DNA of 64,000 nucleotides from Aptenodytes patagonicus (GCF_965638725.1 NC_134970.1:7422001-7486000); one strand, 5' to 3'. Positions 11,458 to 25,700 are shown, counted from the stretch's first letter. Notes: generated by a model not told the origin, from the sequence alone. Made by a program: numbers and translations.

Positions 11458-14400
11458 GCCCCCGCCGTGTGCAGGGCCGTGCGTTGTGTGGTGCTGCGCT
11501 GTGTCTGTGCAATGCGTGGCAGGATGCCAGCTCTGATTCAGAGCGGAGATGCCATTGGCTTCACATCAGCGCTGGAGATCTGGGACAGTGCTGGAAGAGG
11601 TTCAGTGATGCATCTATCCTGGAAGCCAGCGCAGCCTGTGTGGCCGTGGGAGTCTGTCCCAGTAGCCAGCATGGCCACCAGCGGGGACTATTCAAGCTCT
11701 GCTTATTGCTGTGAGCCGCCAAGCTGTCAGGGTGGGACTCATCCCACAGCTGGCCCCAGAACAGCAGATTCCCTCCCCACAAAAGCTCAGAGGTTTGTCA
11801 GGTGGGGCCTGTGAAAGACAGATCAGCCCCCAGTGCCTGGGCAAAGACACGGGAAAGCCCCAGCCCCTGCACATATTTCAGAAGAGAGGGGGACACAAGG
11901 ACCCCTGGTCTAGGACCCATCTCCAACCCCAGGTCCATCCCCCAAATGTCCTGACAGTCCCTGGGCTGATGGGGCCAGCTGGGAAAGGGGACAGAGCACG
12001 TGAGTCCCCTTCCCTTTGCATGGGGGACAGTTAATTCCCCAGATCCTGGCCAAATGGGCAGGTGCCAGGAGTCCTGGTCCGTGGTCACAGTCACGTCCCT
12101 GCAGAGATCCAGTCCCCTGCCTGGAGCAGGCTGGCCCTGCTGCTCAGCCCAGCAGTGAGGGCTTATTTGTCACCTTCATCTCCTCTGTTAATGACTCAGA
12201 CGTCCCCTGAGCAGAGAGGCATATCTCAACAAATGGAGGCTCTTTGAGTCACTCTGTCCCCAAACCTGCCCTCCCTCTGCACCCTGGACAAGAAGATAGG
12301 GGTGGGAGCAGAAGGCAATGCCTTGGTTCCAGTGCAGGCAAGCTTTTCAATCCTTAATACTGGCAGCTTCGGGGAGGGCTGAATGTCAAAAATGCAAGCA
12401 GTGCATCTTCTGAAGTGGAGGCCCAGGGTAAAAGCGCTGGCTCTTAGGCATCCCCTGATAAACATTTGGGACTGAGGTCTACCAGCACCTGGGGTGATGG
12501 GGATGACCCATCAACCAGTGCCGCAGACAGCTGGGGACACCCATCCCTGCTGCTGGACATCGGCATGACCAGGGGCTGGCCATCCCCCCCAGAAGCTGAG
12601 CACAGGGTGGGTGCTCATGGATACTGGAGGTGACGTCCTCCAGCCACTCAGATGGATGGGGATGGAGTCCCCCTCCATGAGCCGAGGCAGAGGGAGGTTT
12701 GGGGCTGGCTGCTGCTGTCTCCAGTGGGCTGGGGACTGTTTTAAAAGGCCCCTTTCCAGAGCTGGGCGGCTGCAGCCAGCTGGGAGGAGGCTGGAGCTCC
12801 CTGCTGCAGCAAGGGCTTGCCAGGTTTACCCGGGGGCCCGGGGCGGGATCCGGGAGGTTACAGCTGGCTGGTCCCCAAATGCGTTTGCAAAGAGGCTTTT
12901 GGTGGATGTCCCGATGCGGGTCCGTGGTGTGGTGCAGGCTGTCAGGCAACAAACGCCCTGCCACAGCGATGCAAGGAGACGTGACCCTGCGTTGGCTGGG
13001 GAGCATGGGGCTGTGCTGCCATGAGCAGCCTAGAGAGTCAGGATGGCTGGGACAGAGGCAGAGCAGGCAGGGGAGGCTGGGGGCAGATGGGACTGTGTGA
13101 TGTCCCCGGAGGGTGGCAGGTGATGGCAGAGCTGAATTGGAGGAGCCCCTGGCTGATGAAGCAGGGGTTGGAGGTTAGGATGGAGGGCCTTGGTGGCCCG
13201 GGAATTGTGATCCAGGGGGATGGGGCAGGAGGGACCCTTGATTATCAAGGAAAACCCTGGGAAGAGATTTTGCATCCCCCAGTGTCTAAGGCAGGTGACA
13301 GGAGGCAGTGTCCCCTGCAGTGGCACAGACAGGCTACAGAGTCAAGGTGGGGCTCCTCTAGCTTCAAAGCACACCAAAGAGCAGCTCTGGGCCAGCAAGA
13401 GGACAAACCCACTCTCTGGAGTCCTGGGAAACTCCAGCTGGGCTGAGTCTGCCCTGACCAGCTGGGGAGCAAACTGAGCCCACGTGCACTCGCTTCACCT
13501 GCCTGCCCGCAGCCCTGATGCTCCTGCCACCAGCCTCCCTGCAAAGCTGGTCATCTCCACCTGTAGCCACCCCAGCTCAGTGGAATGGAGTTGCAAGGGA
13601 GGTAGGTGGGATGTGGCATCTCAGGAGCTTGTTGGAAATCAACTTCTGCTGCCATGGCCCTGCGTGGGGTACAACTCCACCACCAAGGTAGTTTCTCCAG
13701 GCATTGGCTTGCCCAAGGACCAAAGTGTCTGTCCTGCCTGCCCTGGCCTCTGGGCTGGGGAGCAGAGCAGGGACTCCTGGAGCATGGTGTCTCCATCCCC
13801 CTGGAGCCCACTGCCATGCTGTGCCTCTGCCCCACACCTCCCCATCCAGGAGAGGTGACCCCCCGCCTGGCAAGAGGACACGCTGCGGGGATGCCTCAGC
13901 ACCATGCCTTGCTGCCTGCTGGGCTGGGACTGACCTCTGGGCACGGTCCCAGAGGTGTCCCAGCGGCTTTCCCAGCCTCCAAATGCTGCTGGTGGCTCAT
14001 CACGGGGCAGGCAGAACTGGTACCCCACTGGCCATGGGGACACCTCCATACCAGCCCCACTAATTTAAACCTTGGGACCCGGCAGTTGTGCTCCCTGAGC
14101 TCAGGGACTTTGGGCTGTGCCTGCGGTGGAAACAGCCCAAAGCGCTGGTGGGAGTCAAACCCAGGCCCTGTCCCTGGCGCCGCAGGGCTCAGCAGCCTCC
14201 CATACTGAACAGAAGAAGCTGCTCATTAGGTGCCGGCACTGCCCTCCCTGCGGCCACCCTGGTGACACCATGCCACCACAGGCAAGGACAGAGAGAGAGC
14301 CCGCCTTCAGCTGGGGATGCCAGATCTCCCCTCCGGTCCCCCCGACAGTGACGCCTTTGGCTGTGCCAGACCCAAAAACAACTGCAGGAGGTTTCTCCAC

Positions 14401-17400
14401 CCAGCAGCTGGAACCCGGCCTGGAAACTCAGGGGCTGCCGAGTCATCACATTTTCCTTGAAGCAGCAAAGGCTACCACAAGGAGCAGGGGGATGGGGGAG
14501 GCCCCGCCAACCATGAGCGCTCGAAAGCTGTGCCGGTCAGAGCTGGGGCGGCACCGCGGGGTCTGTGCAGCCAAGCCACCGCTTCCTGCAAGGACGAGAG
14601 CCTCAGGCTGGGACATTGTCTTTGCCCGGGGTCCCAGTGGGATCATCCAGTCTGGAGCAGAGACGGGAAAGGGAACCTCTGACAGCATGCCCATCATTGT
14701 GGTGTCAGGTCTTGCTTATGCTGAGGGACAGTAGCCACAGTGCAGTGGCAAAGGCCCTGTCTGGCAAAGGCTCCAGGCGGTCCTCCTGGGCAGTGCCAAC
14801 CTCAGACCAGAGCAGAGTCCACCCCCAGTTTGCCTTTGTACTCCATGCACTGGCCTTTACTCCAGGTGCCCTGGGCACGGAGCTGGTGGCACAGGGCTTG
14901 TCCCTGCTCAGGCATGTCCCAGACCTGAGCATGGCCCTCCACACTTGGGGGAAGTAGGGAACCTCCCTGGGAAGCGCCAGCTGGGGTGAGGATGAGCAGG
15001 GTGGGCAGCAGAGTGCGTGCCTGCGGCACCTGACCATCCCCGGTGTCACAGGGTCTGTGTGTGGTGACAGCCAGCAGGCAATACTCGTGAGGCTGGGCAC
15101 AGGCAGAGCCCAGCAAGGTCCCTGCACACTGCTGCCAGGGGACAGCATGTGGGTCAAGGACGCTGCCACTCCCTGAGGGATGCTGCCACCCAGAGAGGGC
15201 CTGGCACTATGCCATGAGCAATGCTGTTACTGCATGGAGGAGCCTGTACCCTTGTCTGGATGTGCAGCCCTGCTGTCCCCATGGGAGCTCTGCCAACCCT
15301 CCCTGGGCAGGACCCCTTGCATCCAACCTGGCACCCTGCGACAACATGTTGCCCAGGGGGCCCATGATATGGGGTACTGGTGCTACTGGGACTGGGCTGG
15401 GAGCAGCTCTGGGGCTCCCATCCTGCCTCGGCCCAGCAGCAACATCCCTCCGGTCCCTGTCCCTCCGGTCCCTGTCTCTCCCTGTGCCCACCAGCGCTGT
15501 GAACTGCCCCAGACCACAATTTCTCCCCTCTGCCACCTCTGAAGTGCTGAGCACTGCCTGGGGCTGTGAGGGAGGAACAAGGAGAACAGGCTGTTCCTGG
15601 GGCAGAGCCTGCGGAGGATGCAGGTGCTGCTGGGACCTCTCTCTTTGCAAGGTTCACACGCCACCGTTCTCCAACCCTAAACCCCAGAGCACTGGGATGC
15701 TCTTCCTTCAACCCTTTGCAAATGTTTAATCATTTCCATCATTTCCAGTCCTGCCAGTGCCGCTGTCTGCCTCCTGCCCTGCGCTTTCAAACCTTGGAGC
15801 TCCTCCCATTTTGCAGAGAGGGGAGGGCAGGCAGGCGGTGGGGGACGTCACCCTTCCTTGCAGGGCAGAGCTGTGCCCAGGGCAGGCACAGCCGCACTGG
15901 CCATGCTGCTGGACGGTTGGGAGGTGCAGGAGTGACTCCCCTGTTTGGGTGATGCTCTGTGCTCCCCCCACTCACTGCCAGTGACGGATGAGACCTGGCA
16001 GCAGAGCCCAGGATGCCTGCAGGTACGAACCAGGCGCCTGCAGACCTGGGAAGAGCAGGGCTGCGGGTGACTCAGAGCACGCCCAAAGCCGGCAGAGCCG
16101 GGCAGACCTGCTCTGCCCCCCCGGGGTGTGGGTGCCGCCCCTGGGGCTGAGCAGGCTCAGGACTCCCTTTCCCCTGACCGGGGCAAGAGGCACCAGGTGA
16201 GGAGGGCTGATAGCAGCCTGGAGAGTGCCTGTCCCACACCTACTGCAAGCAGTGCTAGGGCAGCACATGGATGGCCCCCCAAACCCCCCCACTCCATTGC
16301 CAACAGCCTGCAGAGCTCCACAGGGTTCTGCTCCCGCCCTGGGATGCAGTGCCAGCACAGGCTGACAGCAAAGGTGCCCGGACACCACACTCACGGAGCC
16401 AAGAAGTAGCCACGAAGTAGCTCCCGGTGCCCACCTGTGCATCGCCATGCTGGGGAGCCCGGGCATGAGATCCCCCCTGCGCAGGCACAGCCACGTATTG
16501 CCAGGCTCTGCTTCTGGCACAGCCATGCACAGAGGCTGCCCATCCCCAGCTGCCCGCCCCAGGGCTGTGGAATGGGGTTTGCTCCTGCTGGGCCAGAGCA
16601 CAGGAGGGTCTGAACTCCTTTCCCCACCACATGCATCCCGGCTTCAACCGCACGGCTGGGAAAAGAGAGAGGGGGGCAAGGAGTGGGAGCAGTACCTCTT
16701 CCGGTGGGCATCCCTGGTGTGGTCCACAGCCCGTCCCTGCGAGCCTGGCGTGCGCGGTGTTGGCTCGTCCCACTCACACTTGCTTGCCGTTTACTCCTGC
16801 TTGTGCACGGCCCTGACGCTCAAGTCTGGGCTGGTCCTGGGGGAAGGCCCGCCTGGGCTCGCCTAGCGTCTCAGCTGCAGGATGCCAGGGAGGAGGGATC
16901 AGCTGGATGGAGATGTCTGCTGTGGCCTGGTGAGGGCAGGGGTCTGCGCCCCGGGGAGGGCGGGAGATGCATGCCATGCTGCAGGCTGGGCATGGCTCAC
17001 GTCTCCCTGCACCTTGCCTGGGTTTGCACCACGCGCTGCGGAGCCAGCCCTGGTGCTGGGGGCACCCTGTGATGGGACCCTTGGAGCCGGCGAGCATCCC
17101 TTCATGCTGCGGTTGCAAAGGGAGGCAGGGAGGGCCCTGAGGCCATGATGGAACCAGTGCAGATGCCCAGACTCACGCTTCAGCCCTGAAGGTGTCTGTG
17201 GACTGTGATTGCTAAAGGCTTTGCTGCCCTGAGCCCCATCAGACCAGCCACCATCCTGGAGTGAGAACATCCCGGTCCTTCTCAGCCCCACATCAAGGGG
17301 GAGGTGGAGAGGAGCTGGTGAGTTGGCTCAGGAGGCACAGAGCATCCCAAGAGCTTGTCCAGGATGGCACTTATCCTCACCCTGTGAGTGGGTGGCCAGC

Positions 17401-20400
17401 TGGTCCCTGGGGGTAAGGAGAGGGGTCTTGCCAGTGGGTTTGGAGGAAAGCCGGGACCATGGGAGCAGGTCCAAGGCATCCCCTCTCCCATCTTGATGGA
17501 TGCGGCAGGAGGAGGTGCAATGGCCATGTCAGTAAGCGTGAGGACTTGTCTCCTGCAGTCCCAGCTGAAAACAAGGCCTGGAGCTCACATTTCTGGTGTC
17601 CTCGCAAGCGGCTGGCAGGATTAGCCCGGCTTAGCCCCACGTGGGAGCAGCGGGTTCCCACATCCGCTGTGCAGTGCATGGAGGGGGACTTCTGCATCTG
17701 ACCCTTTCCAGTCCCACAAAGGTCCCAAGTGTTTCAGCTGCTGCTCAGGGTCTCAGCCTTTGCACCACAGGCACCCATCCCTGCCGGTGGATCCCCCCCC
17801 CCATTCCTCCCAGCTGGGCAAAGCTCTCTGCAGAGAAAAGGGAGAGGGAAGGCAATGCTGGCTCAGTCCAAACCAGCCTGCCTGCGCTGCAGGGAGAGGA
17901 GAAAGCCCTGGACACTGCTGCCATGCTCAGCAGCTGCGTGAAAACACAGCCTCCAAATTTGGAAAGCGGCTCAGTTTCCAAATACTGCCATGAACTGAAA
18001 AACTCACCTCAAAATGAAACCAGCCACGGCCGGCCCTCTGGTTCAAAGTTTCCTGTATAAAAACAAACCTGCCAGATGGCTGCATTTGCACACAAAAGGT
18101 TTTGTTTTCAGGAGGAAGGTCTCTTTTTTGGAGGAGTAAACACAAGGCCTGCCCATCCTCCATGTCCCCGGGGCGGGAGGCCTGCCTGGCAGCTCAGGGA
18201 GAAGGCAGGGCATTGTCCCATCTTGCTGCCTGGCTGTTTTCCCTCTCCCACGTCCCCTGCAAGCAGACTGCTGCCTGCAGCAACACCAACGCCGCTGCCG
18301 TACCGAGCTGCCGACCGGCTTGCCCTGCAAGCACTGGACCCTGGCAGGCTGTGCCGGCCGAGGCTTTTCACACATGTCCCCATAGCTGTGACACTTTGGA
18401 GTGTCTCAGGGCACAGGGACGGGTGCAGGATGGGGATGTGCAAGGGCAGAGCTGGTCCTTCAGTAGAGAGACCAATGTCTGCCTGTGGTTCTCCTTGCAC
18501 CGTGGCAGTCCCGGTCCACCACGGCATGGCACCAAGGGGTGCTCCCCTCCCCGCAGCACGTCTGCAGCCTTGGCAGCGCCTGCTTCTGCAGCTCCTTGGC
18601 TTCCCCCTGGCATGTCCCGCAGCACCCGGAGCCAAACACAACACAAGCCCGTCTCTTTGGCTGCCAGTGGCGCCTGCTGCTTTCTGTGTCCAGCCCCCAA
18701 AAGAAGGCAGCTCTGCTGCTTCACAGGAGCAGCTGGGAGACCCCCACCCTGGCTCTACTCCCTCCAGCTCAGCTGCAGGCTCCCCCAAGACCACCCTCCC
18801 CAGGCTGACGCACGTTTGGGGCTGGCACAGATGCAGCCTGGCTGCTCCCTGGGGTGCTGCCGTAGGTGGCATTCACCCATTGCAGCGGAAGCTGCTTCCT
18901 GGGACATGATTTGGCCACGGGTACGAGTCTCATGGCTGGCGATTCCTAAAGGCTTTGCTGGCACAAGCTTGGCCTCACCAGGCGGGTGCTGCAATTCTGG
19001 AGTAGGGGTGAGGCAGTCGCAGGGGGATGCAGGATCAGCCCCCTCCACCGCTGCCTCTTGAGAGTTTTGCTCCAGATTCTTGTCCTTTCAGCCGCAGCCT
19101 CTGCTGCTTGACTTGGGATGGTGGCACCATTCATTGGGTCTTACAGAGTGACCTGGAGCTCAGCCCTGCCTGTCTGGGGGTCCCCGATGATGTGTCCATG
19201 GAGTTGAACATCCTGGCTTGAGGGTTTGGGGGCACAGAGGGTCTGTGGGGCTTGGAGACCTCCCCAGATGCCAGACTTGGAGAGCTGGTCCCTACCCAAA
19301 GCACTGGCAGAAGCTATTTTCACCTCTGAGCTGGGACACACCCACCCTGCCTCAGTTTACCATCCATGCACCGGGAAGCAGAGGTGCTCTGCTGCTGGAG
19401 GGGAGGGAGGGAGAGCAGGCGGCAGGCTGGTAACGGGGACGCATCAAGCTTTTCTGAGCCTCCTCATCCCTCCCTGGGCTGTCATTAGCAGCGAGTTTGG
19501 CATCTGGGCTGTGAAGCCACGCTGTCCTGCTTCTCCTGTGGGTGGTGCAGCTGGGCTGGGCTGGCTGCAGGGGCCGGGAGGGACTGCCCCACCAGGCTCG
19601 GGGGGATCAGCCGGGCTGCCGTTCGGCTTGAGCTGCTTGGCTGGGAGAGCCTAAAACAACAAACATTGCAGAATAAGGGAATGTTTCACTGCTTTTTCCT
19701 GGTCAAGTGGTTTCCTGTTTTCTAAGCAGCTCTTCCAGCACCACTGGGGCAGAGGACTTGTCCGTGCAGAGCCTGGTCGCAGAGCAGACCCTCACCGGGG
19801 AGGCAAGTTCCTCCTGCTTGACATCTGGCAGGGAAAGAGGTCACAAAAGATTGGGTCTAGGATCGGCTGTGACCTTTACCGGAGACTTGCAGCAGGATAC
19901 AGTGTTATTCTCTTCCCCTCTGGGCTGAAAGTATCCATGAACGTGTGGTCTTTCCTAGGTCAAAACAGGCTGGACAGCGCTTGTTTACGCAGCCTCGCTG
20001 GTATTTCTTATGGACAGCTTTCCATAGCCTGACAAACTCATCACATGCATGGCCACCTGCTCCACACGCTCAGCCCTGTGGAGGGAGCACGGGAGCTCCT
20101 GGGCTCAGCGCTGCTCCGACAGACTCTGCTGTGAGCAGGAATGGCTCGGTGCTGCAGTTCATGCAGGATGCTGCTGAAGGCAGGGGACAAGGGCAGGATA
20201 CCCTGTGGCACACCACTGCTATATTTCCCAGGAGTGTGGAGCGAGTGTCTCCATCTCCATCACCCCTACTCCTCCCAGGCCAAGCCCTGCACTCCAACTG
20301 TGTGTTGGGGTCCTGAGCAGAGCCCTGTACAATTTCGGTGTCATTCCAGCCTTGGGTCCATCCTTTCTCCCCCAGAGACTGTCTGCAGCTGTGCACACAG

Positions 20401-22164
20401 GTAAGGTCACCCTACCTGGTGGTGCTGCCCACCCAGCACCCGTTGCCGCTCCTCTGCCCCAGCCCAGAGCCCCCTGCCCAGCTTCTCCTGCTTCTTCCCC
20501 TGCCTGTCACTGACCTCCCCTCTGTCCTGGATGGTACCAGGAGCAGGGGCGGTGGGACCATCCCACCAGGTCTCCAGGGAAACACAGATATTTTCCCAGT
20601 TGACGAACATCATCTCTCCCCTCCTTTGCTGAGCATTATTAAAAAGACTGTTGGCAGAGAGTCTGCCCTGAAAGCCAGCCTGTAAGTGTCAGCCCCTGGG
20701 GACTGTCTGACCCATGGAGAAGAGGCAGGCAGAGAGGACGCTGACACACAGGGCGGCTGTCACTGCTTGAATCAGTCCTGGCTCCTCGTGGAAGACAGGA
20801 TCCATCTGGACCTCCTCAGGGTCCATCCTGGATCCTTACATACTGACTGTGACAGAAACATAAACCAGGCCCCTGCAGGAATGGAGAAATAGGCAGACAC
20901 AGGGGGCTCCTGTCAGCACCCTTGGGCCCAGACCCAGCCAGTGCTGCAGGATGCGGCCCAACACACAGCATGTCCTCCCTGGCAGGAGCAGGCAGCAGGG
21001 CCCCCGCTCAGCACGTGCCTGCAGGCTGCTGCATCTGAGCTCTGCAGGGTCCCCCTGGCTGGACTCCAGCTCCCCAAAGTAGAGCGACCCCAAAGTCCAG
21101 CTGAGGTGGCCTCGCTGGTGACTCTCATGTCTGGGAAGAGGTTCAGGAGACCCACAGAAGAGGGGCAGGCACAGCTGCCTGGGGGGCTGTGAGAGAAGGT
21201 GGAGATGCCCCCTGGCAGGGGTGATGCCCACCAAGTGGGACATGTTCTGCTGTGGTGTCATGGTGCCAGGCTGGCTGGTGGCATGGCAGGGTGGGGGTGA
21301 CCTGCCCCAGCTGAGAGCAGAGCTCACTGGCTTTGCACCCCTCTCCACAGCCCCGTGGGTGTTCAGACAGTGCTTCCCCATCCTCTCCCCCACTAGCCAG
21401 CAGAACGGATCCCTCCTGCCCTACCCTGGTATCACAGACCTGGGCCCCAGCACCACATGCAGGCTCTGCATTATAGAGGGGCACAGCCTTTCCCAAAATG
21501 CACACACAGTCCAGCAGCCCTTGTTCATAGGGTGCCATGTCCCCCATAAACCAGAGGTAAGTTGTGGGTGGAGAAGGATGGGCTGGTGGACCAGAAACTG
21601 TAGCGCTGCGCAGTGACCTGCCCACCAGGCACCACGGCCGTGACCTGCTGCTCTCCCGCATGGTGGCAGACCCAGTGCCTTATTCAGGGTTACTGCAAAC
21701 ACTGCCCTGATCCAGCCCCATGGCTTGACCCCGTGCCCACGCCGGGCGGGAGCAGGGGAAGGGTGTTTGGCAGCCCCGGGTGGTGGAGGGTCCTGCTGTC
21801 TGCCGCTGCAGCTCATCCAGTGCTGGCAAGGTGAGGCTTTCACGGGCAAAAAGCCCGACACCTGTGCTGTGTCAGGGGCTCTGATGCCACCAGCTGCTGC
21901 CTTGATTTACCCTCCAGTGATGAAAGCCCCATGGTTCCATCCTCTGCTACCTGCACTTGCTGGCAGGAAAGGTGTCCCCTGCCCCAGAGCATCTGGGGAC
22001 ACCCCTTGACCCCAACAGCAGAAGAAAAAAAAACTAAAAAGCTTGCAGTTTCTTAGCTTTTCCTCCGGATCTGGGGCATTTGTGGCTTCCAGCACCATGG
22101 CTTCCCCACAGTGAGCCAACAGGAATATTTCTGATACCTGGAGCCGGGATAAAACAGACCCTGT

Positions 22165-22698
22165 GTGCTGCGAGCTCCTGTGGCTCAGACCTGTATCAGA
22201 AATGGTGTGGCCAGTAGGAGTAGGGAAGTGATCGTGCCCCTGTACTCGGCACTGGTGAGGCCGCACCTCGAATACTGTGTTCAGTTTTGGGCCCCTCACT
22301 ACAAGAAGGACGTTGAGGTGCTGGAGTGTGTCCAGAGAAGGGCAACGAGGCTGGTGAGGGGTCTGGAGAACAAGTCTGATGAGGAGCGGCTGAGGGAACT
22401 GGGGTTGTTTAGCCTGGAGAAAAGGAGGCTGAGGGGAGACCCCATCGCTCTCTACAACCACCTGAAAGGAGGTTGTAGCGAGGTGGGTGTTGGTCTTTTC
22501 TCCGAAGTAACAAGCGACAGGACGAGAGGAAACGGCCTCAAGTTGCGGCAGGGGAGGTTTAGATTGGATGTAAGGAAAAATTTCTTTACTGAAAGAGTGG
22601 TGAAACATTGGAACAGGCTGCCCAGGGAAGTGGTGGAGTCCCCATCCCTGGAGGTATTTAAAAGACGTGTAGATGAGGCGCTTAGGGACATGGTTTAG
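22165..22698 (+). pseudogene. CR1 ORF2 C-terminal remnant
   Basis: A stop-free frame of up to 177 residues ends at TAG in the CR1. Hallmarks of the CR1 RT C-terminus are [31 protein letters not shown] and [14 protein letters not shown]. No reverse-transcriptase catalytic core or endonuclease is present, so it is non-functional for retrotransposition. The first residues (about 22165-22195) may be flanking DNA rather than CR1. Confidence 0.8.
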
Positions 22699-22790
22699 TG
22701 GGCATGGTGGTGTTGGGTTGACAGTTGGACTCGATGATCTTAGAGGTCTTTTCCAACCTCAATGATTCTATGATTCTATGATTCTATGGC
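22190..22790 (+). mobile_element. CR1 LINE fragment, 3' end, plus orientation
   Basis: About 600 bp match the 3' part of avian CR1: the end of the reverse-transcriptase ORF, then a short 3' UTR ending in three ATTCTATG-type octamers near 22765-22788. The 5' side is truncated, as usual for CR1. The left border is approximate because there is no visible target-site duplication. Confidence 0.9.
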
Positions 22791-25700
22791 CGCACGGCTG
22801 CAGCGAGACCAAGGGGACTCGGGAGGCATTGCTCAGCAGGAGCAATGCACAGCCCAGCGTGGCAGCTTCCTGATTTTCTGAGGCCAGAGAGCACTATCCA
22901 AAACAGCTTTCAAGAGCAGACAGGCCCACATACTCGCACGCACGCATGGCCCTGCCTCAGCAGGCGGCTGGCTGCGTGCTGGAGGAGCTGCACTGTGCGG
23001 ATCCCCGTCATCTCTGCATTGCTGCCCTCTGGCTGCCTCGGCACATCTATGGTGAGTCTCTCCTCTGGCTGGAGAGATGGGACCTGCCGTGGCTGTCATG
23101 GGGCTCTGGCTCTTGCAAGATGCACCACAACTGAAGAACCTTCCTTTGGGAGCAGATCAACGCGTGCACCATCAGCCAGGCGTGGGTGCTGGCAGCCTAG
23201 TGCCAAACTACAGGATCAAGGACTTGAATTTAGAGAATTTGTCTCATTTGCACATGCAATGTATCCCACATGATCCTGGCTGCCCGGGTGCAGGTCCTGT
23301 CTGTAGGACATGCCCTGCTGTGTTAAGACAGGATTGTCTCGGTGGGATTCAGGGTGAGGGGGCTGAATGTCTCTCTGTGCTCAAGGGGGATCTTGCAGGG
23401 TGCTGTATAATAGAGATATGGCAGTGGATTCACATTTGCAGGGGGTAGCAAAGCTTTTCTGTGGGCTCTCTCACCGTAAAAAGATACTTTAAGAGAGTGC
23501 AGGAAAACAACATGGAAAGCTCTGGAAAACATGGCTTTCATTAAAAGATCCGACAGGCCTCAGCTCTACAGTTTGCCCAAGAAAAGAGGAAGAGGCCACT
23601 GGGGTGAGTTATGCAAGTATCTGCACGGAGAAAAGATGCCTCCTGTCGAGCAGCAGCAGCCGACACTCCAGCAGCTGGGAACTGGAGGAGCCAGGCTCTT
23701 GGGTTGGCTTCACCCTGTACCACTGGTCTTTCAGACAACCCCAGCTCATCCCCACCTCCAAGACTCGACCCAGAGCTGCTGGCACATCCTCCCTGACCTG
23801 CGCCATGCAGCAGCAAGGCCCTTTGGCCCCAGGTAGCTGCATCCACAGGTCCATCCTGTGCTGGGGCCAGATGGTACAGCCAGCATCACATGCATGGGCT
23901 GTTTTTAGTGAGGTTAAGAAACTTAGCCCCCGTGGAGTGACAAACTCAGCATCTGTTTGACTTGCTGCACCTATTTCTGCACCGGACGTCGGCTGAGAGC
24001 GGGCTATTTTTAACCATCCCTGGTTTACTATCTTTTTTCTAGCTGTTATCACAGGCTAGGAGGGGATCTGTGCGCTCTTCGTGAAAAACTCACTGCCGAT
24101 CCCAGACCAGATAAGCCTGCAGAAAGCCAGCACTGCTTCCCCTGAGCCCAGTGGCGCGTGGGCGCAGGCACTCTCGCAGCAAAAATGGAAGTGACTACTT
24201 TCTAACCGCTTCCTTTCTTTCTGGGTCTCTCTCTCCCTCCTGCCCCTCCTGACAAGTTCGTTTCCTGTTATTGATAACGGCCCCTGCACCCGGTGAGAGG
24301 TCACCGCGCTCGGTGCCCCCACAAGAAAACAGCCCGGGGGCTGGAGACAGCAGGGCTGTGCAAAGCAAATCCAACCGAGCTTTGCTGGGGCAGGCAGCAA
24401 GGCTCAGCCCACGCCGCTGGGTGCCGAGGCCCCTGCTGCTACAGGGTGCAGCATGCCAAGGGACCCAGGATATGAATGATGTGATGGGTCTTCAGGATTT
24501 TCAGGTCTTTTTGTGCCTTCTTCATAGGGAGTTGCTTTGTCCCGTGTGCTCTGGGGATGGAGAGTAGTCCCTTGTTCCTGGGAGCCTTCTTCCTGCCCAC
24601 ACACCTCACAGTGCTTTGCAAGCAGGCGCTGTGGTCTAGAGCCTCCTGAGAAGACACGTGTGTGTCTCTTGGCCTGGGGCAGGCCACTGTTTGCTGCCAC
24701 CCTGCCAGGCTTCCCGTGCGAGGCAGACAGCTAGCTCCCCAGGGGAAACTGAGGCACGCAAAGGTTTCCAGGCAGCCTTTCCAAAAACACAGCGCTCTCA
24801 GAAGCAGACAGGGAAGTGCAGGACAAGCCCAAGCAACACGTGGATGAGCAAGATGCTGCTGCTGGTGCTGGGACCGTGTCCCCTTGCGGTGCAGCAGTGT
24901 GCCCTGGGTGACCAAGTAGCCCCGTGGCTCTTGCTGTGCCTCTGTGGCTTCTCCTCTGGAATTTGTTGGATAGAGTCAAAGTCTCAGCACCTTGGAGATG
25001 TGGCTTAGATCCCCGCTACCCTCACTACTCCACTTAGGAGCAATCCTCCATGCATGAAGCTAAAATGAATGGGGGGAGCTTGTTCCCACATGGGGAGAGG
25101 AATAAACCATGCTGATATAAAGCACTTTCATGCTAGAACACCTTTCCCAGGGGGCCTGTTCCTGTGCCCGTGCACCCCTCTTTAGCCCACAGCGGCACCA
25201 ACCTTGCATCATTGCTAGCCCCACACAGATGGGGCTGGTGGTTCACCTGCTTTGCCTCTGCCTTTCTGTTTGCAAAGTTGGAGGAAAGCTCGGCCTGTTT
25301 GCAGGAGATGTGGGAGAATATCTAACTCCAGAAACCAAAAGTGGTTCTGCTCAGCTGTCATTCAAAGAAGAAAAAAAGAAAAAACAGTTAAGCAAGAAAT
25401 TCAGGTGATAAACTATCCTTTTGGTTCTCCTTGAGGAGAGGGGTAGGAGTGCAGGGTCTGGCAATATCAGTGGTGGATGCCTTGAAAAAATGAAACAGCA
25501 ATTGCTTAATTGCTTCCAGCCAGAGCCGGGCAGCAGCAGGAGCAAACTCTACGCAGACCGTCACTGGCAATGGGGAGGAAGGTCACACGTCCACTCCCTC
25601 TGGCTCTCCCTCCTCAGGATCAGCTCCATCCCAGCGGGATGCCCGAGGGTCTGGGCTCATGTGCAGCGCTCCTCTGCGGGCTTTGTGCTCCCCCAGCCCT

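Noticed and set aside
13999-14240. tRNA-like or snoRNA-like stretch
   Set aside because: No A/B box pair with a foldable cloverleaf and no C/D boxes at proper spacing could be found.
18102-19061. Plus-strand frame of 319 codons and overlapping minus frame of 254 codons
   Set aside because: Both strands are open because of GC bias. No recognisable domains, codon pattern or exon boundaries.
22165-22698. Possible host gene of 177 residues
   Set aside because: It is the C-terminal end of the CR1 reverse transcriptase ORF followed by the CR1 3' UTR and octamer tail.
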